This document shows positions 46,648 to 55,153 of a DNA stretch of 64,000 nt, piece by piece. The notes beneath the pieces are model-generated. The model was not told the DNA's origin. It did not search any database and worked only from the letters and a program-made list of their open reading frames with translations. A program made the position numbers and the translations under genes. Position 1 is the first letter of the stretch; each line of letters begins with the position of its first letter. This DNA comes from Janibacter massiliensis. GTDB lineage: Bacteria > Actinomycetota > Actinomycetes > Actinomycetales > Dermatophilaceae. The stretch is from the NCBI RefSeq assembly GCF_900289115.1, contig NZ_LT985196.1, positions 795,670 to 859,669 on the forward strand, in the 5' to 3' direction.

Positions 46648-46653
46648 ATCCTA
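46648..46653 (-). promoter_or_regulatory. -10 box TAGGAT before the EtfD-like gene
   Basis: TAGGAT on the minus strand is 7 nt upstream of the ATG at 46640. The shared operator begins 7 bp further upstream, between the expected -10 and -35. Confidence 0.6.
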
Positions 46654-46660
46654 CTGCCGC

Positions 46661-46677
46661 GTAAGCGACCGCTCACC
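46661..46677. promoter_or_regulatory. Operator upstream of the EtfD-like gene (shared motif)
   Basis: GTAAGCGACCGCTCACC matches the operator of the acyl-CoA dehydrogenase gene (20627-20643) at all positions except the two central bases. It lies in the core promoter, suited to repression. Confidence 0.65.
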
Positions 46678-46729
46678 GTCTCGGGGGCGTCATCGTCGTC
46701 ACGTTCGCCCGGGCGGGGTCCCGGGGACG

Positions 46730-46757
46730 CATAACATCGTGTTGGAATATCCATAAC
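46730..46757. promoter_or_regulatory. AT-rich element upstream of cysK
   Basis: Two CATAAC hexamers (46730-46735 and 46752-46757) are 22 bp apart and flank the palindrome TGGAATATCCA (46743-46753). In such GC-rich DNA this patch stands out and is a candidate promoter/operator for the cysteine operon; an Rrf2-type (CymR-like) regulator would fit but is a guess. Confidence 0.4.
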
Positions 46758-46810
46758 GAACATGGCATTGACCCTGCCGAGGACCCCATCTCCCACGAAA
46801 GGCGCCCAGC

Positions 46811-47739
<929 letters not shown>

Positions 47740-47740
<1 letters not shown>

Positions 47741-48402
47741 TGACCGCCACGCTCGATCGCACCGTCGCCGACCCCACGTCGGCGACGGTGCCGTCGTCGT
47801 CCGAGCCCGCCGCTGCGGCCGACGACCTCTCGTGGTGGGCGCAGATCCGTGAGGACATCGCAGCCGCGCGCAGGCGCGACCCGGCGGCGACGTCGGCCGC
47901 GGTGACCGTCGTGTCGTCAGCCGGTCTGCATGCGATCTGGCTCCACCGGCTCGCGCACGCCCAGTGGCGTCGCGGTGGATGGCGGAAGATGCTCGCGCGG
48001 GTCATCGCGTACCTGTCGCGGGCGTGGACCGGGGTGGAGATCCACCCGGCGGCGCAGATCGGACGGCGGTTCTTCATCGATCACGGGATGGGCGTCGTCA
48101 TCGGTGAGACCGCGGTCGTCGGCGACGACTGCATGCTCTACCACGGGGTGACGCTCGGCGGGACGGCGAACGCCCGGGTGAAGCGCCACCCGACGCTCGA
48201 GGACGGGGTGCTCGTCGGATCTGGCGCGAAGATCCTCGGGCCGGTGACGCTCGGCGCGGGGTCGAAGGTCGGTGCGAACGCGGTCGTCCTCCATGACGTG
48301 CCTCCGGGAGCGGTCGCCACCGGCGTGCCGGCGACGATCCACCCCCCCCGCCACCAGCGCCCCGCCGAGGTCCTCTACGCCGACCCGGCCCTCTTCATCT
48401 GA
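47740..48402 (+). CDS. cysE: Serine O-acetyltransferase
   Basis: Acetylates serine to give the CysK substrate. It has 220 residues, the short EpsC type with a helical N-terminus and left-handed beta-helix. [20 protein letters not shown] and [17 protein letters not shown] carry the catalytic His residues. The first ~30 residues are an extra Ala/Ser-rich extension. The C-terminal residue is Ile, as often required for insertion into the CysK active site. The start overlaps the cysK stop (TGATG). Confidence 0.95.
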
Positions 48403-48441
48403 CCCCTCCCCCTCTTCACCCCCTCTCCCCTCCTTTGCAAC

Positions 48442-48716
48442 TGCGCGCGCAATTGACATCCGCGCGCCATGCATCGCGCGCAGATGTCATCGATGGCGCG
48501 CAGATTCGTACGACCGAGGCCCGACGACCGACGCCCGCGGGCCCAGGCCGGACCGGGGTGTGAGGTCACCGCGCAGGCGGTCGGTTGCTGCACCCGCTGC
48601 GTGACCGGTGACCGCCGACGCACCACGCGGCGCTCAGAGATCGAGTTCAGAAATCTGCGCGTCACATGGGGCAGACGCGCGTGACATATCGCACGCAGAT
48701 GTCAATTGCGCGCGCA
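48442..48716. repeat. Cluster of nested inverted repeats bounded by a 19-bp inverted pair
   Basis: TGCGCGCGCAATTGACATC at 48442-48460 has an exact reverse complement at 48698-48716. Inside lie further related copies: GCGCGCAGATGTCA (48476-48489), GGCGCGCAGATT (48495-48506), AATCTGCGCGTCACAT (48652-48667) and CAGACGCGCGTGACAT (48672-48687). The 19-bp ends with internal copies look like a MITE or a REP/BIME cluster. No coding frame is supported. It fills the gap between convergent cysE and the YtxH gene. Confidence 0.75.
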
Positions 48717-48744
48717 AATGCAGGAAGGGTGGGGGAGGGGCCGG

Positions 48745-49113
48745 TCAGGCGTTGATGTTGCCCGGGCCCTGGGCCTCGTTGTTGCTGGACTGGACGTGGA
48801 TCTCGTTCGGCTCGAGGTTCGTCGCGGGCTCGGTGGCCCAGACCTCGTCGGGCGTCGAGCCGCCGGTGGCCTTGCCCGCGGCCGCCGCGACCGTGCTGCC
48901 CGCGGCCGACGCGGCGCCGCTCAGGGCGCTCTTGGCGGCCGGGGCGGCCTTCGTCTTCGCGGCGACCTTCGCGTCCTCGACCTTCGACTGGACGGCTGGC
49001 GAACCCCAGGCGCGGCCCGCGAGCTTCTGGATCTGGGCGTAGCGCTCCTTGCCCGCACGGGCACCCAGGACGTAACCGGCGGCGGCGCCGAGGACGAACG
49101 AGAACTTGGCCAT
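48745..49113 (-). CDS. YtxH-domain protein
   Basis: A 122-residue protein. One glycine-zipper-like membrane segment (FVLGAAAGYVLGARAGKERY) is followed by an Ala/Lys-rich helical stretch and a polar tail, typical of the YtxH/general-stress family of unknown biochemical role. It has no obvious operon partner; transcription ends toward the inverted-repeat cluster. Confidence 0.75.
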   Translation of the reverse strand: MAKFSFVLGAAAGYVLGARAGKERYAQIQKLAGRAWGSPAVQSKVEDAKVAAKTKAAPAAKSALSGAASAAGSTVAAAAGKATGGSTPDEVWATEPATNLEPNEIHVQSSNNEAQGPGNINA

Positions 49114-49199
49114 GGTGATCCCTCCACTGCTGGGTGGTTGCGGTCCGCGGCCACCCTAACGCGGATACCGTGGGACGCCGTCCGCCCTCCGGCGGGCAG

Positions 49200-49284
49200 G
49201 GCGGGTTCGCATAGTGGCCGAGTGCAGTCGCCTTGAAAGCGACCAGGGGGAGACCCCTCGTGGGTTCAAATCCCACACCCGCCG
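49200..49284 (+). tRNA. tRNA-Ser (UGA)
   Basis: Acceptor stem GGCGGGT/ACCCGCC, anticodon arm GTCGC-CTTGAAA-GCGAC with anticodon TGA, a long variable arm (AGGGGGAGACCCCT) as expected for a class II tRNA, and T-arm GTGGGTTCAAATCCCAC. CCA is not encoded. A perfect 13-bp hairpin follows as terminator. Confidence 0.95.
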
Positions 49285-49295
49285 CGCGGCCGCGA

Positions 49296-49326
49296 CCCCG
49301 GTCCGAGCGCGATGCTCGGACCGGGG
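49296..49326 (+). terminator. Terminator after tRNA-Ser (UGA)
   Basis: CCCCGGTCCGAGC (49296-49308) pairs perfectly with GCTCGGACCGGGG (49314-49326) over a 5-nt loop; it can also serve the convergent esterase gene. Confidence 0.85.
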
Positions 49327-49348
49327 CCGCGTCGGCCGGGACCTGGAC

Positions 49349-51700
49349 TCAGCCGGTGAACTTCGTCGTCAGGCGGTTGAAGACCGTCTCGCCCGTCGCG
49401 TCCTTGACCCCGTCGTTGTCCGTGACGACGTAGACCGTCCCGTCGGGCTGGACCGCGACGCCCTCGAGCTTCTCCTGCGTCCAGCCTTTGTCGGCACGCA
49501 GGCGCCAGATGAGGTCGGCGGCGAGCGTCTTGTCGACCACCGTCAGCGGCGACGCCGTGTCCTCGGCGGTCGGAACCGTCGTCGGCAGCTGCACCGAGTA
49601 GATGCGCTTGACCGTCGCACGCGGGCCGTTCAGCTTGTCCCGCTCGACGACGACGAACTTCCCGCCCGCGACGTGGCTGACCTCGGACAGGCCCATCCAG
49701 TCACCCTCGGTCGTCGTCGACTCCAGGCGGTAGCCGAACCAGCGCCACGCCTTGTTCGCGACCGAGTACTGCCCGATCCGCACGACGCCCGCGCCATCGG
49801 TCTCACCCGTCGCGTTCTTCGGGTCCGAGAAGAGCGGACGCTGGAGGACGACGGTGAGCACCTCGTCCGCGCCGGACCCGGTCGAGTCGACGCCCTCCAG
49901 GCCCCACTTGCCGACCTGCGCGGCGACGTCCGCCGGCAGGGTGACCCGCTCCTCGACCTCGCCCGCGGCGTTCGTGCGGACCAGCGTGTTCTTCGCACCG
50001 GTGGTGCCCTCGGAGGCCAGCCAGAAGCCGCCGTCCTGACGGGTGGCGATCCCCTCGATGTCGAGGCCGGTCGCCGGGGCGCCGCCCTCGGTCACCGTCG
50101 TCACGCCGGTGATCGTCGCGGGCTTGGTCGTCACGTCGACGTCGTAGATCCGGCCGGTCGCGCACGCCGAGTCGCTCGCGGCGTAGAGGTGCCCGGGCTT
50201 GCCCGCGTCCTCGGTCAGCGCGCCGAGAGCGCCCCAGCCGATCGGCGCGCCGTTCTCGTCGTCCTTCGAGACGATCGAGGGGAAGCCGTTGGCCGTCGAC
50301 GACATCCGGAACAGGTTGACGCTCGAGCGCACCCCGGCATCCGCGTCGTCGACCTCCGAGGACACGGCGAGCATCTTGCGGCCGGGGATGGGGAGGATCC
50401 CCTCGGGGCCGTTCGTCGTCGCGAGGATCTGCTGGAAGACCGGCTTGGTCGGGTTGTCGAGGAGGTACACGGCGACGAAGTTGCTGCGCTCGGAGCCGAC
50501 GAAGGCGTAGCGGTGGCCGCCGATCGTCGCGACCGAGACGCCCTCCGGCTCCGTGCCCTTCTTCCCGGCGCGGTCCTCGTTGTGCAGGCCGTGGCGCGCC
50601 GCGAGGTGCTCGAACGAGCTTCCCGCGTCCCAGACCACCTCACCGGTCGTGCTGTCGAAGATGCTCCAGCCGCGGGTCCCGCCCTTCCAGTCGCCCTCGT
50701 TCGCGGTGGCGAGGTAGCGGTCGTCGATCCAGGCGAGGGCGTCGGGCTCGCGCGGCAGGTCGATGCCGCCGGTGAACGAGAACTTCCCGTCCTTGGCCGT
50801 GTCGATGCCGGTGACCTTCGCGTTACCCACGCTGAAGACCTTCGTGATCTTCCGCGTCGCGAGGTCGATGAGGACCACGCCGTTGTTCTCCTGGAGCGTC
50901 ACGGCGAGCTGGTTGCGGCCGTTGATGCTCACGTACTCCGGCTCGGGGTCGCGCGGGGTGTCGAGGCCGGCCTCGGACAGCGACGCCAGCGCAGCACCGC
51001 TGTAGGCCGTGAGGCGCACGTCGTTCTTCGCCCAGCGCCACGGGCTCCGCGCGAGGTCGAGGACCGCGATGCGTCCGGCGGGGTACTGCGGCAGGCCCCC
51101 CTTCGTGCCGTACGCCGGGGTGACGGACTCGTCGCGCTCGTTCTCGATCGCGATCGCCGCGTACGCCCCGTCCTTGCTCACGGCGATCGAGTCGGGCTGC
51201 CCGCCGAGCTGGAACGTCCGCACCCGCGTGCGGTCCGAGAGCCGGTAGACGATCGCACGGCCGCTGGGGTCGGTGTACGAGGCGCTCGTGTCGACGACGA
51301 CGACGAGGTACCCGCCGATGATGCTCACCGACGTCGGCTCGGCGTTCTCGATCGCGGAGAGGTCGATGCTGCCCAGGCCCTTCGGGGCGGCCGGGTTCGA
51401 GATGTCGAGGATCCCGACCCGCTTGCCGGCGGCGTCGGTGTAGGCGAGCGTCTTGCCGTCCGGGCTCACCGACGAGATCTCGGCGACCGTCTCGGCCGCG
51501 GGGTCCACCCCGGCCGGGAGGTTCTGGTGCACGGGGTAGGTCGACGTGCGCTTGAACGGGACGACGGGCGTCGTCGCGGTCGTCGCCGCGCGCACCCCGC
51601 CGGTGGGGGCGCTGGCCGAGGCGCTCGTCGCGACGAGGCCGCCGCCGAGGGCGAGGGTGAGTGCCGCGGTGAGCGCGGCGGGGCGGGACAGGCGGGCCAT
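49349..51700 (-). CDS. Secreted esterase-like/phytase-like beta-propeller protein
   Basis: A 783-residue exported protein. A signal peptide (ALTAALTLALGGGLVATSAS) is followed by beta-propeller repeats (SVSPDGKTLAYTDAAGKRVG; DSIAVSKDGAYAAIAIENE) and a C-terminal esterase-like-activity-of-phytase domain (LDIEGIATRQDGGFWLASEG; KLEGVAVQPDGTVYVVTDND). Acidic loops suggest calcium binding. Likely an extracellular phosphatase or esterase; activity is not proven by sequence. Confidence 0.82.
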   Translation of the reverse strand: MARLSRPAALTAALTLALGGGLVATSASASAPTGGVRAATTATTPVVPFKRTSTYPVHQNLPAGVDPAAETVAEISSVSPDGKTLAYTDAAGKRVGILDISNPAAPKGLGSIDLSAIENAEPTSVSIIGGYLVVVVDTSASYTDPSGRAIVYRLSDRTRVRTFQLGGQPDSIAVSKDGAYAAIAIENERDESVTPAYGTKGGLPQYPAGRIAVLDLARSPWRWAKNDVRLTAYSGAALASLSEAGLDTPRDPEPEYVSINGRNQLAVTLQENNGVVLIDLATRKITKVFSVGNAKVTGIDTAKDGKFSFTGGIDLPREPDALAWIDDRYLATANEGDWKGGTRGWSIFDSTTGEVVWDAGSSFEHLAARHGLHNEDRAGKKGTEPEGVSVATIGGHRYAFVGSERSNFVAVYLLDNPTKPVFQQILATTNGPEGILPIPGRKMLAVSSEVDDADAGVRSSVNLFRMSSTANGFPSIVSKDDENGAPIGWGALGALTEDAGKPGHLYAASDSACATGRIYDVDVTTKPATITGVTTVTEGGAPATGLDIEGIATRQDGGFWLASEGTTGAKNTLVRTNAAGEVEERVTLPADVAAQVGKWGLEGVDSTGSGADEVLTVVLQRPLFSDPKNATGETDGAGVVRIGQYSVANKAWRWFGYRLESTTTEGDWMGLSEVSHVAGGKFVVVERDKLNGPRATVKRIYSVQLPTTVPTAEDTASPLTVVDKTLAADLIWRLRADKGWTQEKLEGVAVQPDGTVYVVTDNDGVKDATGETVFNRLTTKFTG

Positions 51701-51831
51701 GGTGGTCCTTCCGGTGGGCGGGTTCGGCGAACGGTAAGGGCGTCAGGTGTGGCGGGTGGCTTCCCCCGGATGAACGAGGGGCGACGACCCGTTGAACGGC
51801 GACGAACGGTCCCCGACCAGCCGCCCGTCGG

Positions 51832-51837
51832 TATCGT
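51832..51837 (+). promoter_or_regulatory. -10 box TATCGT before aroQ
   Basis: TATCGT ends 7 nt before the GTG at 51845, indicating a leaderless aroQ transcript. Confidence 0.55.
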
Positions 51838-51844
51838 CGGCGCG

Positions 51845-52288
51845 GTGAGCCCCCTCCCCGTCGTCGCGGTCCTCAACGGCCCGAACCTCAATCTCCTCGG
51901 CGAGCGCGAGCCGGACGTCTACGGCTCGGCGACCCTCGAGGACGTCCGCGAGCGGTGCGAGGTCGTAGCGAGCGCGCACGGCTTCGCCCTCGACTTCCGG
52001 CAGACGAACCACGAGGGCGTGCTCATCGACGCCATCCACGAGCTGGGCGCCTCCGCGGCGGGGCTCGTCGTCAACGCGGCCGGATGGACCCACACGTCGG
52101 TCGCGATCCGGGACGCGCTCGCCAACGTCGTCGCACCGGTCGTGGAGGTGCACATCTCCGACATCCACGCGCGCGAGGAGTTCCGGCGGTTCTCGTACAT
52201 CACGGACGTCGCGGCCCACGTCATCGTCGGGCGCGGCACCGACGGCTACCTCGAGGCGATCGACTGGCTCGCCGCTCGGCGCGGTTGA
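51845..52288 (+). CDS. aroQ: Type II 3-dehydroquinate dehydratase
   Basis: Third step of the shikimate pathway. The 147-residue size is standard for the dodecameric type II enzyme. Catalytic Tyr in DVYGSATL, LNGPNLNLLGERE at the start, RQTNHEGVLIDAIH with Asn/Glu, VVNAAGWTHTSVAIRDAL, and His in VEVHISDIHAREEFR. The GTG start is leaderless; the remaining shikimate genes are not here. FolP2 starts just past the stop codon, so the pair is co-transcribed. Confidence 0.96.
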   Translation: MSPLPVVAVLNGPNLNLLGEREPDVYGSATLEDVRERCEVVASAHGFALDFRQTNHEGVLIDAIHELGASAAGLVVNAAGWTHTSVAIRDALANVVAPVVEVHISDIHAREEFRRFSYITDVAAHVIVGRGTDGYLEAIDWLAARRG

Positions 52289-52293
52289 CACCG

Positions 52294-53193
52294 GTGCTGG
52301 GCACCCCGCTCGTCCTGCGCGGTCAGCGGTTCGACCGGTCGCGTCCGGCGGTCATGGCGATCGTCAACCGCACGCCTGACTCCTTCCACCCCGGCAACCG
52401 GTACAGCGACGTGCAGGAGGCGCTCGCGGCCGTCGACCGTGCGGTCGAGGAGGGCGCGGACATCGTCGACGTCGGGGGTGTGCGGGCCGGGCAGGAGGGC
52501 GCGGCGGTCTCGGCGGAGGAGGAGGTCGAGCGCGTCGTGCCCTTCCTCGAGCAGGTCCGCGCCGCACACCCCGACCTCGTGCTCAGCCTCGACACGTGGC
52601 GCAGCGAGGTGGCGCTCGCCGCGCGGGACGCGGGTCTCGACCTCGTCAACGACACGTGGGCCGGGCACGACCCCCGGCTGCTCGACGTCGCGGCGGAGCT
52701 CGGCGCCGGGTACGTCGTCTCGCACACCGGCGGGCTCCCGCCGCGCACCGACCCGGTGGCCGTCACCTACCCGCCGGAGCCGGACGGCGTGGTCGACGAC
52801 GTCGTCCGCACCCTGCGGGCCGGGGCCGAGCGGGCGCTCGCCGCGGGCATCCCGGCCGAGGCGGTGCTCCTGGACCCGACCCTCGACTTCGGCAAGACGA
52901 CCCGGCACTCCCTCACCCTGCTCGCCCGCACCGCTGACCTCGTCGGGCTCGGTCACCCCGTCATGCAGGCGATCTCGCGCAAGGACGTCGTCGGGGAGAC
53001 CCTCGGGCTGCCCGTCGAGGAGCGCCTCGCTGGTTCCCTCGCGGCCACCGCCGTCGCCGCGCACCTGGGCGCCGTCTGCTTCCGGACCCACGACGTCCGT
53101 CAGACCCGTCGCGCGCTCGACATGGTCGCCTCGATCAGCGGGGGCAGGCCGCCCGTGGCAACGCGACGTGGCCGTCAGGGAAACGCCCGCTGA
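52294..53193 (+). CDS. folP2: FolP2-type dihydropteroate synthase paralogue
   Basis: A 299-residue pterin-binding TIM-barrel protein. Motifs depart from true DHPS as they do in mycobacterial FolP2: MAIVNRTPDSFHPGN, DVGGVRAG in place of the DIGGESTRPG pattern, LVNDTWAGHDP for the NDISGG pattern, VVSHTGG for the MHMRG pattern, and SRKDVVGETLG near the end. FolP2 proteins appear to lack DHPS activity (established for M. leprae), so the role here is unknown. GTG 52294 was chosen; a TTG at 52285 overlaps the aroQ stop and is an alternative. Confidence 0.82.
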   Translation: MLGTPLVLRGQRFDRSRPAVMAIVNRTPDSFHPGNRYSDVQEALAAVDRAVEEGADIVDVGGVRAGQEGAAVSAEEEVERVVPFLEQVRAAHPDLVLSLDTWRSEVALAARDAGLDLVNDTWAGHDPRLLDVAAELGAGYVVSHTGGLPPRTDPVAVTYPPEPDGVVDDVVRTLRAGAERALAAGIPAEAVLLDPTLDFGKTTRHSLTLLARTADLVGLGHPVMQAISRKDVVGETLGLPVEERLAGSLAATAVAAHLGAVCFRTHDVRQTRRALDMVASISGGRPPVATRRGRQGNAR

Positions 53194-53416
53194 ACAGGGT
53201 TGATCCACGGAAGTCCGCGACGGTCCGACCAGCCGGAGGGGCCCGGTTCTCTGCTAGCGTCGCCCGCGGTTGCAGCAGCAGTTCCTGGCAGTACGAGGCC
53301 CCGGTCCCCGGGGTCGAGGACGAGTCCCGCAGGGGCCCGTGCTTGGGGTGGCGATGCATCCACCGGGGCCCGCGAGGTGCGGGCACCACCTGCCGATCAG
53401 AAGAAGGATTCACCCC
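53194..53416 (+). other. Long untranslated leader of the cold-shock gene
   Basis: About 220 bp without a supported ORF precede the cold-shock start codon. GCTAGCGT (about 53254-53261) is a possible -10, leaving a leader of roughly 150 nt with several GC-rich hairpins, in line with the structured leaders of cold-shock mRNAs. AGAAGGA is the ribosome-binding site. Confidence 0.45.
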
Positions 53417-53620
53417 ATGGCACAGGGCACCGTTAAGTGGTTCAACGCTGAGAAGGGCTTCGGCTTCATCGCCCAGGACGGCGGCGGCCCCGACGTCTTC
53501 GTCCACTACTCGGCGATCGACTCGACCGGCTACCGCAGCCTGGACGAGGCGCAGCGCGTGGAGTTCGAGGTCACGCAGGGTCCGAAGGGCCCGCAGGCTG
53601 ACCACGTCCGCCCGGTCTGA
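53417..53620 (+). CDS. Cold-shock protein (CspA family)
   Basis: A 67-residue single OB-fold RNA chaperone. RNP1 is KGFGFIAQD and RNP2 is VFVHYSAI; aromatic residues on the binding face are intact, and [15 protein letters not shown] is near-universal in the family. It melts RNA secondary structure in cold or stationary phase. AGAAGGA precedes the ATG, and a very strong terminator follows. Confidence 0.97.
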   Translation: MAQGTVKWFNAEKGFGFIAQDGGGPDVFVHYSAIDSTGYRSLDEAQRVEFEVTQGPKGPQADHVRPV

Positions 53621-53651
53621 GTCACTGCTGCGGGGTGACCCGCTGACTCTC

Positions 53652-53691
53652 CACGAGGGCCCCACCCGGATCGCCGGGTGGGGCCCTCGTG
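53652..53691 (+). terminator. Terminator after the cold-shock gene
   Basis: CACGAGGGCCCCACCCGG (53652-53669) pairs perfectly with CCGGGTGGGGCCCTCGTG (53674-53691) across a 4-nt loop. Confidence 0.9.
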
Positions 53692-53775
53692 CTCGTCGTC
53701 GACGACGGCGGCCCGCCTACACTGGCGGATCGGCCTCGCGCCCGGGCGAGGCGACGGACGACGGGTGGTGCGCGC

Positions 53776-54903
53776 ATGGACGAGGCCACGTCGACCGGGA
53801 GCGCGACCCCGACCCAGCGGCCCCGGCGGCGCTGGGCGCGCCAGCTGGCGTGGGTGGTCTGCATCGCCCTCGTCCTCAGCAGCGCCGTCGGGGTCGTCTA
53901 CGTGCGGCTCGCGAGCAACATCCACCGGCTCGACATCTCTGCGCTCCTGGGTGAGGACCGTCCGGCGCGGGCGCAGGGGCCCCTCAACGTCCTCGTCATG
54001 GGCTCGGACACCCGCACGGGGATCGGCACGACGAAGTTCGGCACGGACACGGTCGAGGGCGGGGCGCACTCCGACACGAACCTGCTCGTGCACCTGTCCG
54101 CCGACCGGCAGCGGGCCGTCGTCGTCTCGATCCCTCGGGACTCCATGACCCGGGCGCCGAGGGACTGCACCGATCCGCGCTCGAGGGCGCAGGACGGCCC
54201 GGTCCGGCAGTGGAACCGGAACTTCACCCTCGGGGGCCCCGCGTGCACCATCCGCACGCTCGAGGCCGCGACGGGGGTCTTCGTCGACCACTTCGTCGTC
54301 GTCGACTTCCGGGGGTTCGCCGACATGGTCGACGCGCTCGGTGGGGTGGACGTGTGCACCCCCGTCCCGATCAGGGACGAGGACTCCGCGCTCGACCTGC
54401 CCGCGGGACGGCACCACCTCGACGGCGAGCAGGCGCTGGGGTACGTGCGCGTCCGCAAGACCCTGGGCGACGGCTCGGACCTCGGGCGGATCGAGCGGCA
54501 GCAGGCCTTCCTCAGCTCCGTGGCGCAGGAGGCGACGTCCTCGCGGCTGCTCGCCCGACCGGACCGGCTCTACCGGTTCCTCGACGCGGCCACCCGGTCG
54601 ATGACGACCGACCCCGGGCTGTCCGTCGGCGGCATGCAGGACATCGCCGCAAGCCTGCAGGACCTGGGCGTGGAGAACATCGAGCTCGTCACCGTCCCGA
54701 CCCGCCCGTACCCCCGCGACCCCAACCGGGTCGAGTGGGCACCGGCGGCGACGGGGCTCTGGGCCGCCATCCGCGAGGACCGTGAGCTGCCGGGGACGAG
54801 GGCGCCCCAGCGATCCCGGAGCACCCGGGGCGAGGGCCCGAGCACCCGGGGCGAGGGTTCGATCCCTCGCCGCACGGCGGCCGGCAGCATCTGCGCCGGC
54901 TGA
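53776..54903 (+). CDS. LytR-CpsA-Psr (LCP) family protein
   Basis: A 375-residue membrane-anchored phosphotransferase that attaches polyprenyl-linked glycopolymers to peptidoglycan. One N-terminal transmembrane helix (LAWVVCIALVLSSAVGVVYV) precedes the extracellular LCP domain: VLVMGSDTR, SDTNLLVHLSADRQRAVVVS, IPRDSM and YVRVRKTLGDGSDLGRIERQ, with the pyrophosphate-binding Arg and Asp residues. The tail has a duplicated RGEG-containing segment. ATG 53776 was chosen; upstream sequence is the preceding terminator. Confidence 0.92.
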   Translation: MDEATSTGSATPTQRPRRRWARQLAWVVCIALVLSSAVGVVYVRLASNIHRLDISALLGEDRPARAQGPLNVLVMGSDTRTGIGTTKFGTDTVEGGAHSDTNLLVHLSADRQRAVVVSIPRDSMTRAPRDCTDPRSRAQDGPVRQWNRNFTLGGPACTIRTLEAATGVFVDHFVVVDFRGFADMVDALGGVDVCTPVPIRDEDSALDLPAGRHHLDGEQALGYVRVRKTLGDGSDLGRIERQQAFLSSVAQEATSSRLLARPDRLYRFLDAATRSMTTDPGLSVGGMQDIAASLQDLGVENIELVTVPTRPYPRDPNRVEWAPAATGLWAAIREDRELPGTRAPQRSRSTRGEGPSTRGEGSIPRRTAAGSICAG

Positions 54904-54987
54904 CCCGCGCCGCCCGTCGCCCGCGCCGCGGGGCCGGACCCGCTTTGGCAGGGGTCCGACGGTGCGGCTACCCTGTCCGGGTTGTCT

Positions 54988-55081
54988 GGAGGCGTCGCCT
55001 AGTCCGGTCTATGGCGCCGCACTGCTAATGCGGTTTGGGGCTTAAACCCCATCGAGGGTTCAAATCCCTCCGCCTCCGCCA
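54988..55081 (+). tRNA. tRNA-Ser (GCU), CCA encoded
   Basis: Acceptor stem GGAGGCG/CGCCTCC, anticodon arm CCGCA-CTGCTAA-TGCGG with anticodon GCT, long variable arm (TTTGGGGCTTAAACCCC) and T-arm GAGGGTTCAAATCCCTC. Discriminator G then encoded CCA. Confidence 0.95.
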
Positions 55082-55087
55082 CACCAC

Positions 55088-55120
55088 CGAGGGCCGAACC
55101 CGTCGCGGGTTCGGCCCTCG
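55088..55120. terminator. Terminator between tRNA-Ser (GCU) and the methyltransferase gene
   Basis: CGAGGGCCGAACCCG (55088-55102) and CGGGTTCGGCCCTCG (55106-55120) form a perfect 15-bp stem with a 3-nt loop, usable from both sides. Confidence 0.88.
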
Positions 55121-55153
55121 TCGTGTCTCCCGCAGTGGGAGGACCGGCGTCGG

